Part shown: piece after piece, positions 1-5,553 of the stretch | How the letters are laid out: every line of letters begins with the position of its first letter | How positions within the stretch are numbered: position 1 is the stretch's first letter | Source: Chloroflexota bacterium | GTDB taxonomy: Bacteria; Chloroflexota; Dehalococcoidia; Tepidiformales; Tepidiformaceae | Length of the DNA stretch: 9,130 nt | Assembly: GCA_963169135.1 (NCBI GenBank) | Contig: CAUJEQ010000282.1 | Span: 1 to 9,130 of the forward strand | Reading direction: 5' to 3' | Made by a program: the position numbers and the translations under genes | The notes under the pieces: model-generated | Seen by the model: the letters and a program-made list of their open reading frames with translations, nothing else | Database searches by the model: none | What the model was told of the DNA's origin: nothing

Positions 1-32
1 TGGTGGAGGCCGGATATGAACATGATGGCTGA
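1..32 (+). CDS. Possible 3' end of an upstream gene (partial)
   Basis: From base 3 a short open frame reads VEAGYEHDG and ends in TGA at 30-32, overlapping the start of the methyltransferase gene by 17 nt. A second frame ends at TGA 17-19, overlapping the same ATG as ATGA. Either could be the tail of an upstream gene translationally coupled to it. Nothing in the few visible residues identifies a family, and both may be chance. Confidence 0.15.
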   Translation, partial: VEAGYEHDG

Positions 33-813
33 ACCTGAGACCGGCCTGCCGGACTCCGTGCGCGAAGAACTTTCGCGGACGGCGGACCCCGGGTTCGCGA
101 GCCGGCTGCGCTCGGAGCTGCGAGCGCGGCAGGCGCGGGCCACCCGCAGCCTGAGCTGGTTCGACCTCGAACTGCCGGTCGGGCCGATCCGGCTGGTGCA
201 CGATGGCGAACTCATCCACCTGGTAACGAACGACCTGCGGCGCTTCGACGCGCTGGTCGACGAGGGGCTCGGGTTCGAGCCCGGTTTCGGCGACTCGAAG
301 CGCGTGCGCGAGGCGGTCTCGTCCGTGCTTGCCGGCCGCCGGCGGGGCAGCGAGGTGGCGTTCCTCGGTGCGCTTTCCCCGTTCCAGCAGGAGGTCCTGC
401 GAGTGACCGCGACCATCCCGAAGGGGCAACTGCGGCCGTACCACTGGGTGGCGCGCCATGCGGGGTCGCCGGGGGCGGTGCGGGCCGCGGGGACGGCACT
501 CGGACACAACCCGGTGCCGTTCGTGGTGCCCTGCCACCGGGTCGTACGCTCCGACTGGACGCTGGGCGAGTACTCGGCGGGCGGCACCGAGGTGAAGGAG
601 CAGGTTCTCCGCGCGGAAGGTGTCACGCACGAACGGCTGGAGTGGCTGCAGCACGCGCCGCGCTACATCGGCCAGCTCGGCAGCCATGAGTTCTGCCTGG
701 CGGCCTGCCCGGGGCTGGATGAAGAAGACCCCGCGCTCCACCGCGCCTTCCGCTCGCCGGAGGAGGCGCTCGCGGAGGGGTATGTGCCGTGCGAGGTGTG
801 CCGGCCTGTGTAG
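16..813 (+). CDS. ogt: Methylated-DNA–protein-cysteine S-methyltransferase with C-terminal Ada-type zinc domain
   Basis: Suicide DNA-repair protein that moves the methyl group of O6-methylguanine (or O4-methylthymine) to its own cysteine. The active-site motif PCHR is at residues 172-175 (C173 the acceptor), preceded by the recognition-helix region RAAGTALGHNP (156-166) and followed by LGEYSAGG (183-190) in place of the usual LGGY-G-GG. Residues 216-265 look like the Ada metal-binding domain: C227, C231, C259 and C262, the last pair in PCEVCRP. The spacing 4/28/3 is close to that of the E. coli Ada zinc cysteines (4/27/3). In Ada this domain is N-terminal; here it follows the transferase domain. 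Residues 12-45 are a charged helical extension. The ATG at 16 is chosen because GGAGG (5-9) lies 6 nt upstream; ATGs at 22 and 25 are alternatives. No AraC-type HTH is present, so a transcriptional role like Ada's is unlikely. The transferase call is firm; the zinc domain is well supported by motif. Confidence 0.93.
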   Translation: MNMMAEPETGLPDSVREELSRTADPGFASRLRSELRARQARATRSLSWFDLELPVGPIRLVHDGELIHLVTNDLRRFDALVDEGLGFEPGFGDSKRVREAVSSVLAGRRRGSEVAFLGALSPFQQEVLRVTATIPKGQLRPYHWVARHAGSPGAVRAAGTALGHNPVPFVVPCHRVVRSDWTLGEYSAGGTEVKEQVLRAEGVTHERLEWLQHAPRYIGQLGSHEFCLAACPGLDEEDPALHRAFRSPEEALAEGYVPCEVCRPV

Positions 814-855
814 GTATGAGGCGAGAGGCATGGGGCATGAGGCGCAACGATCGCG

Positions 856-869
856 GCGCGGATCCGCGC
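856..869. terminator. Perfect palindrome between convergent genes
   Basis: A 14-bp perfect palindrome (GCGCGGATCCGCGC) sits in the 65-bp gap between two convergent stop codons (813 and 879). It may act as a bidirectional stop, but no T-run follows on either strand, so a classical intrinsic terminator is not shown. The same gap holds a direct repeat ATGAGGCG at 816-823 and 837-844. Confidence 0.35.
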
Positions 870-878
870 ATAAGGCGG

Positions 879-2135
879 TCAGGCTTTGGTGAGCGCTGCC
901 GCGGCCCGTTCGGCAACTTCCCGCGATGACCCCACAACGAACAGGACCTCGGACGAGTTCCGTGAGGCGACCTGGATCGTGGTCCGGCCGTCCTTGAGCT
1001 CGGCCACCACACCAGCAGGGGACTCCGCCGGGGTCGCGCCGGCCGAAGTCAATAGCTCGCGCTGTGCCGCCGCGAACTCGGCAGCCTCAGCCTCGTCGGC
1101 GAACCGCACGCGAAAGAGCACCACCGCGTCGCCGTCGTTCACGTACACGTCATAACGGTCGCCGCGCCATCCAGCGGCTGCCGTAACAGCCGGCAGAGCT
1201 GGGAGCCGCAGCTCGAGGTAGTTGCGCAGGTGGAATTCGCCGAGCGTGCCGCCCGACTCATGCGTCCAGCCGCCGCCGAGGGCGGGGGTGAGGCCGGGGA
1301 GCTCCACGGTTTCGGGGCTCCAGCCGGCGGAGCGCAGTTCGGGGTGGAGGATGTGGGCGGTGGAGAGCGGTTCGCCGGCCAGGTAGCGGTCGATCGCGGC
1401 AGTGCCCTCCTGGCTGCGGACGATGTTCACCCACTCCGCCCCCGTCGTGTAGGGGAAGCGCAGTTCGCGCTCGATCGAGGGCGGGGTGCTCAACGCCGGC
1501 AGCGCGCCGCTGAGGAACAGCCGCGTGCCGCCCGGAAGGGCCGCCTGGCGTCCGTCCCAGAGCCCCTGGTGGGTCGCGGCATCCCCCTCGATGACGGAAG
1601 TGGCGGCGAGGCCCCAGTCGAGGTCGCCGGCGGTGAGTTCGGAGAGCTCCCCGATGGGGAAGTGGTAGTCCTGGATGGCGTGCACGAGTTCGTGGGCAAG
1701 CGCCGACCGTTCTGCCGGGCTCATCGCGTCCAGGTCGACTTCCGGTTCGCGCTGGACTACCCAGAGGCGATTCTCTGCGGGTGAGTAGAGGCCGATGATG
1801 GCGCCCTGGCCGAACGCGCGGAACACCGAGAGGTAGTCCTCGTCCGGGCCGAGGTGGCCGAGCAGCCGGTAGAGCGTTGTCGTGTTGGCGAACCACTCGC
1901 GGTCGGCATCGGTTAGCTGGCGGTCGAGGAGGGGGGTGACGTCGAGCCGCGAGACGGTCCCGGCTTCGAGCGCAGGCGGCGGTTCGAGCTCGCGCAGTTC
2001 GGCGATCTCCTCCAGCATCTGTTGCAGCTCGGGTGTGAGCGGGCGCGTTGCGAAGGGGTCGGATTCGGAATCGCGGCAGCCGCCAGGAAGCAGCGCGGCG
2101 ATGGCGATGGCGGCCGCAATCGGGAGCCACCTCAC
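879..2135 (-). CDS. Putative secreted lipoprotein with HExxH zinc-metalloprotease motif
   Basis: Predicted exported protein of 418 aa. The GTG at 2135 is preferred over the ATG at 2192 because AAGGAA lies 7-8 nt before it, the protein then begins directly with a signal peptide, and the ATG would fall inside the tRNA gene. Residues 4-17 are hydrophobic and end in LLPGGC (C20), a slightly atypical lipobox (Pro at -3), so lipid anchoring is likely but not certain. AHELVHAIQDYHF (147-159) holds an HExxH zinc site (H148, E149, H152). E183 in VIEGDAATH is the likely third ligand, as in gluzincin-like proteases of the HELTHALQDQHF-EGD type. STAHILHPE (258-266) and GTLGEFHLRNYLE (296-308) look like further motifs of that group. 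The C-terminal ~100 residues (WRGDRYDVYVNDG onward) form a separate alpha/beta domain. The substrate is unknown. The gene is convergent with ogt, and its 5' end abuts the tRNA-Glu promoter. Confidence 0.85.
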   Translation of the reverse strand: MRWLPIAAAIAIAALLPGGCRDSESDPFATRPLTPELQQMLEEIAELRELEPPPALEAGTVSRLDVTPLLDRQLTDADREWFANTTTLYRLLGHLGPDEDYLSVFRAFGQGAIIGLYSPAENRLWVVQREPEVDLDAMSPAERSALAHELVHAIQDYHFPIGELSELTAGDLDWGLAATSVIEGDAATHQGLWDGRQAALPGGTRLFLSGALPALSTPPSIERELRFPYTTGAEWVNIVRSQEGTAAIDRYLAGEPLSTAHILHPELRSAGWSPETVELPGLTPALGGGWTHESGGTLGEFHLRNYLELRLPALPAVTAAAGWRGDRYDVYVNDGDAVVLFRVRFADEAEAAEFAAAQRELLTSAGATPAESPAGVVAELKDGRTTIQVASRNSSEVLFVVGSSREVAERAAAALTKA

Positions 2136-2146
2136 GCGGCGATTCC

Positions 2147-2176
2147 TTGCCCGAACTCGCGGCCAACAGCTATCCT
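2147..2176 (+). promoter_or_regulatory. Promoter of tRNA-Glu(CTC)
   Basis: TTGCCC (2147-2152) and TATCCT (2171-2176) are spaced by 18 nt and place transcription start near 2183, just before the mature tRNA 5' end at 2186. The -35 overlaps the ribosome-binding region of the divergent lipoprotein gene. Confidence 0.5.
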
Positions 2177-2185
2177 GAGCGGTAC

Positions 2186-2262
2186 GGCGCATTCGTCTAG
2201 TGGCCTAGGACACCGCCCTCTCAAGGCGGAGATCAGGGGTTCGAATCCCCTATGCGCTACCA
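2186..2262 (+). tRNA. tRNA-Glu (anticodon CTC, reads GAG)
   Basis: The cloverleaf folds by hand. Acceptor GGCGCAT (2186-2192) pairs with ATGCGCT (2252-2258). The D arm begins TCGTCTAG. Anticodon stem CCGCC/GGCGG encloses loop CTCTCAA (2218-2224), with anticodon CTC at 2220-2222. The T arm is AGGGG-TTCGAAT-CCCCT. A discriminator A (2259) and an encoded CCA (2260-2262) follow. The D arm and anticodon stem match E. coli tRNA-Glu closely. The terminal acceptor pair is a G-U wobble. Confidence 0.96.
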
Positions 2263-2270
2263 GGGAACTT

Positions 2271-2299
2271 GCGGGCAGGGAGGCCTCCCTGCCCGTTTT
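2271..2299 (+). terminator. Rho-independent terminator of tRNA-Glu(CTC)
   Basis: A perfect 12-bp inverted repeat (2272-2283 against 2284-2295, GGCC at its centre) is followed at once by TTTT (2296-2299). It lies 9 nt after the tRNA CCA end, so it should end that transcript before the downstream gene's promoter. Confidence 0.85.
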
Positions 2300-2329
2300 G
2301 CTGTCGCCGTCCGTGGGTGCTGGTACGAT
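2298..2329 (+). promoter_or_regulatory. Candidate promoter for the small hypothetical gene
   Basis: TGGTACGAT (2321-2329) is an extended -10 (TGn plus TACGAT). TTGCTG at 2298-2303 is a possible -35, but the 20-nt spacing is long, so the extended -10 probably carries the recognition. Start would be near 2336, giving a leader of about 29 nt that contains the ribosome-binding site. Confidence 0.4.
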
Positions 2330-2364
2330 GCGCACTCGCGTGAATCCTCGCACTGGAGGGTGTC

Positions 2365-2610
2365 ATGGCATTCGCCGATGAAGCAACCGCGAAGGCCTAT
2401 CGCGAGGCCTGGGACGCCTGGTCCAAGCAGGTCGAACACATTCACCGGGTGTTCCTCGAGGGTGAGCCCATTCGGCCCGACCAGATCAAGGGGCTCCTGA
2501 ATCGCGAGGCGCGCGCGAAAGAGAAGTACGATGCCGCCCGGCTGCGCTTACTCGGCCTTGACGAAAGCCCACTGGCCCCGGTGAACCCGGACGACAATCC
2601 GTTCAGATAG
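2365..2610 (+). CDS. Small hypothetical helical protein (81 aa)
   Basis: I do not recognise a named family. The start is well supported: GGAGGG at 2355-2360 lies 4 nt before ATG 2365. The product is soluble and strongly charged, with no signal peptide, membrane segment or cysteine. Residues 5-30 and 42-65 look like two alpha-helices (EATAKAYREAWDAWSKQVEH and QIKGLLNREARAKEKYDAAR), perhaps a helical hairpin, then a Pro/Asp-rich tail ending NPDDNPFR. It stands alone between the tRNA terminator and the ccdA-like gene, with a candidate promoter of its own. The clear ribosome-binding site and protein-like composition support a real gene; function cannot be inferred. Confidence 0.75.
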   Translation: MAFADEATAKAYREAWDAWSKQVEHIHRVFLEGEPIRPDQIKGLLNREARAKEKYDAARLRLLGLDESPLAPVNPDDNPFR

Positions 2611-2646
2611 GGCCACTGGTGTGCGTCCCGAAACGCCATAACCGGC

Positions 2647-2652
2647 TATGAT
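2647..2652 (+). promoter_or_regulatory. -10 box giving a leaderless ccdA-like mRNA
   Basis: TATGAT at 2647-2652 is followed by 6 nt and then the GTG start at 2659, so +1 would be the first base of the start codon. No Shine-Dalgarno sequence precedes the GTG, which agrees with a leaderless transcript. No convincing -35 is seen at 16-18 nt. Confidence 0.45.
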
Positions 2653-2658
2653 CGAAGC

Positions 2659-3672
2659 GTGGCATCACGTCGCGCAGCCGTAGCGTCGCTCCCATCTCGA
2701 AACACGCTGTACCTGATCTTCGCGGTGCTGGCGCTCATCCCGGTAGCCGCGTTCGCCATCGGCCCGCTGACCAGCACGAGTTTCAACCTGGAAGGTCCGG
2801 CGGGACCGTTCCTGGCGTTCTCGGCCGGGGTGCTCTCATTCTTCTCGCCCTGCGTGCTGCCCATCGTGCCGATCTTCATCGCCCAGATTTCCGGGTCGAG
2901 CATCCAGAACGGGCGGCTCACCGCCGACCGGAAGGTGACCTTCAGCCACGCGGTGGCGTTCGTCACGGGGCTCTCCATCGTGTTCATCGCGCTGGGCGCG
3001 GCGGCCGGGCTGTTCGGGTCGTACTTCTTGCAGGACAACCAGCGCGACCTCGGGCAGATCGCCGGGGCGATCCTCGTGTTGATGGGCGTGCTCGTCATCC
3101 CGCCGCGTGGCCGTGCCGACCCCTTCCGTTCGGCCCTGATGCTCATCGGGCTGACTATCGTCTTCTTCTTCCTCGCTGAGCTTTCGGGCGTGAAGGACGA
3201 CCGCGTGCGCCTGCTTCTGCTGGGGGCGGTCCTGCTGGTGGTGTGGGGACGATTTGCGGGCTATCTGCAGCTCACGCTCTTCTATCGAACGTACGAAGTG
3301 GGGATCGCCCGCAACCACAAGGTGGGGTATGCGCGTTCGGGGTTTGTGGGTGGTGCCTGGGCGTTGGGGTGGATTCCCTGCGTGGGACCGATCCTCGGCA
3401 GCATCCTGACATTGGCGGGCAATTCGGGCGAGGCGCTCCAGGGCACCTACCTGCTGATGGCCTACGCGGCCGGCATGAGCATCCCGTTCCTTATCGCCTG
3501 GCTCGCTATCTCGGACGTGAACCGGTTCATGAAGAAGATCCCGCCGTACACGCCCGTCATCGAAGTGTTCAGCGGGATCGCCATCATCACGGTTGGGGTG
3601 CTGCTGCTGGCGGGCAACCTCCAGAACCTGAACGAATACTTCGGGTTCGCGGAGTTCAACCAGGGGCTGTAG
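2659..3672 (+). CDS. ccdA: CcdA/DsbD-like transmembrane thiol-electron transporter
   Basis: Inner-membrane protein of the CcdA / DsbD-gamma family, which passes reducing power from cytoplasmic thioredoxin across the membrane for cytochrome c maturation or extracytoplasmic thiol reduction. The two redox cysteines sit in the family motifs FFSPCVLPIVPI (61-72, C65) and GWIPCVGPILGS (237-248, C241); these are the only cysteines. Predicted membrane segments are near 17-36, 50-76, 97-123, 132-148, 157-174, 184-203, 229-254, 262-284 and 299-318. The usual CcdA is about 220-240 aa with six segments. This 337-aa protein has an extra N-terminal helix and a two-helix insertion (about 150-205) between the halves. 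No thioredoxin-like or ResB/CcsA gene is adjacent, so the partner is unknown. The GTG start has no ribosome-binding site but has a -10 box at leaderless distance. The family call is firm; the exact redox partner is open. Confidence 0.9.
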   Translation: MASRRAAVASLPSRNTLYLIFAVLALIPVAAFAIGPLTSTSFNLEGPAGPFLAFSAGVLSFFSPCVLPIVPIFIAQISGSSIQNGRLTADRKVTFSHAVAFVTGLSIVFIALGAAAGLFGSYFLQDNQRDLGQIAGAILVLMGVLVIPPRGRADPFRSALMLIGLTIVFFFLAELSGVKDDRVRLLLLGAVLLVVWGRFAGYLQLTLFYRTYEVGIARNHKVGYARSGFVGGAWALGWIPCVGPILGSILTLAGNSGEALQGTYLLMAYAAGMSIPFLIAWLAISDVNRFMKKIPPYTPVIEVFSGIAIITVGVLLLAGNLQNLNEYFGFAEFNQGL

Positions 3673-3702
3673 CGGCCAGTCCGAAGCTCATGTGGTCCGG
3701 GG

Positions 3703-3731
3703 TGATCGTAGCGGCGGGCCCATGCTACGCT
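3703..3731 (+). promoter_or_regulatory. Candidate promoter of tRNA-Glu(TTC)
   Basis: TGCTACGCT (3723-3731) is an extended -10. At 17-nt spacing the -35 position is only TGATCG (3703-3708), a poor match. Start would be near 3738, five bases before the mature tRNA. Confidence 0.4.
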
Positions 3732-3742
3732 GGACTTTCCTC

Positions 3743-3819
3743 GGCGCGTTCGTCTAGAGGCCCAGGACGCCGCCCTTTCAAGGCGGAGATCAGGGGTTCG
3801 AATCCCCTACGCGCTACCA
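3743..3819 (+). tRNA. tRNA-Glu (anticodon TTC, reads GAA/GAG)
   Basis: Acceptor GGCGCGT (3743-3749) pairs with ACGCGCT (3809-3815). Anticodon loop CTTTCAA (3775-3781) gives anticodon TTC at 3777-3779 between stems CCGCC and GGCGG. T arm AGGGG-TTCGAAT-CCCCT and an encoded CCA (3817-3819) complete it. It differs from the CTC tRNA at six of 77 positions, including a covarying acceptor pair (A-T there, G-C here). No T-tailed terminator was found in the 73 bp before the next gene. Confidence 0.96.
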
Positions 3820-3892
3820 ACCCTACCCATCTTGCGTGGCCCGCATCCCGGGGAGTGGCACCGGCGTTGAACGCCCGAAACCGTTCACATGG

Positions 3893-4957
3893 CTACGTTC
3901 GGCGGCCGGATGCAACTCGAACCAACGTCCAATCTACGAGCGCTGGTATGGACTCGGCCGGGATCGGGAAGACACCGCTCACGTTCACCTCGCAAAGAAC
4001 GTAGCTATCAGCGCACGCTGCGCCCTCGGCGTCGAGCAGAAAGTCGGCGTCCCAGATTGCTGGGAGGTCATCTGCCTTCATGCCGCAGATCTCGATGAGT
4101 TCGGCAAGCCACCCCGACTCGAGGCGGGTCCGGAGAGTCTGAAACCCAGCCTCATCGGGCCCGAAGTAAACCCTCGCTGGTGGCGCGGGCGTTTCCTCGG
4201 TGCCACGGGGAAGGGGCGCCAGGGCGGTAACGAACTGATGACCGAAACCGGCGACCCGGTCTCCGGCCATGTAAGCGCGGGTCATCCCTTCGCCCACACG
4301 CCGAAAGTATGGCTGGTCGATGAGGATGCCCGAACCTGAAAAAGCCGCGAAGTACCCGGCGCAGCGTTCGATGAATTCGCCGAGCGTGGTGTGGTCTACA
4401 CCGCTGCCGCGGGCCGCGTGCTGAACGGCCACGGGAAGCTGGGCTGCGATGGTTGAGTCGCCTTCTAGTTCGACCCTCCAAACACCGTTGCCGCCGCTCC
4501 CGCGGTTCTGCTTTAAGACACGCGGACCCTTTCGAAGGCGGGCTGGCAGTTCGGTTAGCGCTGCCTCGGCCGACTGGATTGCGTGCGAGTCGGAGCCCCA
4601 CTCCGTGTCCCGTGTCCGAACAAGCACCTCCTTCGTTCCCATCCTCAAGATGACATCGGGGTGGGCCGATACGTAGACGCCCGATTCCGAGGCATCCCGC
4701 AGAAGGGCATCGAGCACTGAGCGGTCTCGCCCTGCAACGATCGGATCGACCCAGGTAAGGACGGCATCGAGTTCGCCAATCTGCTGGCGAATCTCGCCAG
4801 CAGCCTCTTCATAGAACGGCAGGGCCACGGTGCGCGCACCTTTCGCTTCGAACCCTTCGAAAATTGCCCGCAGCCGGTTCTGTTCGCGTGGCGGTGGTGG
4901 CTCACCGGGACGCCCTCGCCAGAGCAATCCAACTGAAGCCTGGGTCTGCCGGGCCAT
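3893..4957 (-). CDS. ATP-grasp ligase-like protein (Cj0069-type)
   Basis: Predicted cytoplasmic ATP-dependent ligase fold, 354 aa. ATP-grasp features appear in order: GTKEVL (107-112), the Lys and glycine-rich nucleotide loop in VLKQNRGSGGNGVW (147-160; K149, G153-G158), a central TRAYMAGDRVAGFGHQ strand pair (226-241), and the metal-binding end WDADFLLDAEG (302-312) with the paired acid/amide E323-x-N325 in LCEVNVSG. The overall pattern resembles what I recall as the Cj0069 family, whose substrate is not established. The start is ATG 4957 because GGAGGAG (4970-4964) lies 6 nt upstream; a longer frame to 5068 lacks a ribosome-binding site and would cross the promoter. The gene is divergent from padR and its 3' end faces the tRNA-Glu(TTC). 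No carrier protein or partner enzyme is nearby to suggest a substrate. Confidence 0.82.
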   Translation of the reverse strand: MARQTQASVGLLWRGRPGEPPPPREQNRLRAIFEGFEAKGARTVALPFYEEAAGEIRQQIGELDAVLTWVDPIVAGRDRSVLDALLRDASESGVYVSAHPDVILRMGTKEVLVRTRDTEWGSDSHAIQSAEAALTELPARLRKGPRVLKQNRGSGGNGVWRVELEGDSTIAAQLPVAVQHAARGSGVDHTTLGEFIERCAGYFAAFSGSGILIDQPYFRRVGEGMTRAYMAGDRVAGFGHQFVTALAPLPRGTEETPAPPARVYFGPDEAGFQTLRTRLESGWLAELIEICGMKADDLPAIWDADFLLDAEGAACADSYVLCEVNVSGVFPIPAESIPALVDWTLVRVASGRRT

Positions 4958-4976
4958 GTTGTTCTCCTCCGGGGCG

Positions 4977-5006
4977 AGTTTAGGTCGCATGCTCCGAGGG
5001 AGGCAA
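4977..5006 (-). promoter_or_regulatory. Candidate promoter of the ATP-grasp gene
   Basis: Read on the minus strand, TTGCCT (5006-5001) and TAAACT (4982-4977) are spaced by 18 nt. Transcription would begin near 4970, at the Shine-Dalgarno sequence, giving a leader of only about 13 nt. Confidence 0.35.
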
Positions 5007-5126
5007 GGAAGCTGCAAGTTCGAATCGAACCGGCAGCGGGTGTTCGAGGAACGGGTAGAGTGGGCCACCAGAGGCTATGGTTCGAGCCGAGTTCAGCGGG
5101 CGCCTGGCGGCGGTAACGCCCCGCGG

Positions 5127-5157
5127 TTGACCTATACCTAACAGAGCAATGTATAGT
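5127..5157 (+). promoter_or_regulatory. padR operon promoter
   Basis: TTGACC (5127-5132) matches five of six -35 consensus bases and TATAGT (5152-5157) is a good -10; the 19-nt spacing is longer than ideal. The -10 ends 6 nt before ATG 5164, so the mRNA would begin with the start codon. Confidence 0.55.
5132..5156. promoter_or_regulatory. Inverted-repeat operator, probable PadR site
   Basis: CTATAC (5132-5137) and GTATAG (5151-5156) form a perfect 6-bp inverted repeat separated by 13 bp. The half-sites are centred 19 bp apart, about two helical turns, which suits a winged-helix dimer. The right arm covers the -10 box and the left arm touches the -35, so a bound dimer would block the promoter. 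PadR proteins commonly repress their own operons through such dyads; assignment to this PadR is inference. Confidence 0.5.
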
Positions 5158-5163
5158 GCTCCT

Positions 5164-5547
5164 ATGCAAGCTGAGAGAGACATCCGGATTGGGAAGGACC
5201 TCGTCGCTGCCTCGGCCATGCCCCTTGTCCTGGCCATCCTCAACGAGGGCGAGAGCTACGGATACGCGATCCTCAAGCGCATCGATGAGCTTTCCGGTGG
5301 CGAGATGGAATGGACCGACGGGATGCTGTACCCGCTGCTGCACCGGCTAGACCGGCTCGGCTACGTCGAGGCGAGTTGGGACTCGCCGCCGGGTGGCCGG
5401 CGGCGGAGGTACTACCGCATCACTCCGGGGGGTCGAAAAGCGCTCTCTGAGCAGCGCCGCCAGTGGGAGGTCGTCTCGGGCGCGCTCCAGAACGCCTGGC
5501 GCTCGTTCCAGGTCGCCAACCCGGTCCTCAGCACGGTCGAGGGGTAA
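5164..5547 (+). CDS. PadR-family transcriptional repressor
   Basis: Winged-helix regulator of 127 aa. Typical features: SAMPLVLAILNEGESYGYAI (17-36) as helix 1 and the turn into helix 2, the recognition region EWTDGMLYPLLHRLDRLGYV (about 49-68), and a wing rich in basic residues, GGRRRRYYRITPGGRKAL (76-93). The C-terminal dimerisation helix is short, as in the smaller PadR subgroup. I choose ATG 5164 rather than 5149 because the upstream ATG overlaps the -10 box and would not be in the transcript. Neither ATG has a Shine-Dalgarno sequence, consistent with leaderless initiation at 5164. The stop is 6 nt before the membrane-protein gene, forming the classic PadR/prefix-domain pair. The effector is unknown. 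Confidence 0.92.
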   Translation: MQAERDIRIGKDLVAASAMPLVLAILNEGESYGYAILKRIDELSGGEMEWTDGMLYPLLHRLDRLGYVEASWDSPPGGRRRRYYRITPGGRKALSEQRRQWEVVSGALQNAWRSFQVANPVLSTVEG

Positions 5548-5553
5548 CGGCCG

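Noticed and set aside
816..844. ATGAGGCG direct repeat as the start of a tandem-repeat array
   Set aside because: Only two short copies 21 bp apart, with no further units.
1230..1784. 184-codon plus-strand open frame inside the lipoprotein gene
   Set aside because: Antisense to the HExxH gene; the Gly/Ala/Arg-rich translation is typical of a shadow frame in GC-rich coding DNA.
2136..2192. Alternative lipoprotein start at ATG 2192
   Set aside because: It would begin inside the tRNA-Glu gene and put a charged 19-residue stretch before the signal peptide; GTG 2135 has a ribosome-binding site.
3868..3887. TGAACG-N8-CGTTCA dyad after the ATP-grasp stop as a terminator
   Set aside because: The stem is only 6 bp and no T-run follows; too weak to annotate.
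3836..4339. Long plus-strand open frame across the ATP-grasp gene
   Set aside because: It lies antisense to a gene with clear ATP-grasp motifs and a strong Shine-Dalgarno sequence, and its translation has no recognisable family.
5018..5060. T-loop-like GTTCGAATC followed by GGGCCACCA, suggesting a tRNA remnant
   Set aside because: No acceptor or anticodon stem can be paired around it; the match is short and expected by chance in GC-rich DNA.
5149..5163. Alternative padR start at ATG 5149
   Set aside because: It overlaps the -10 box, so it would lie upstream of the predicted transcription start, and it has no Shine-Dalgarno sequence.
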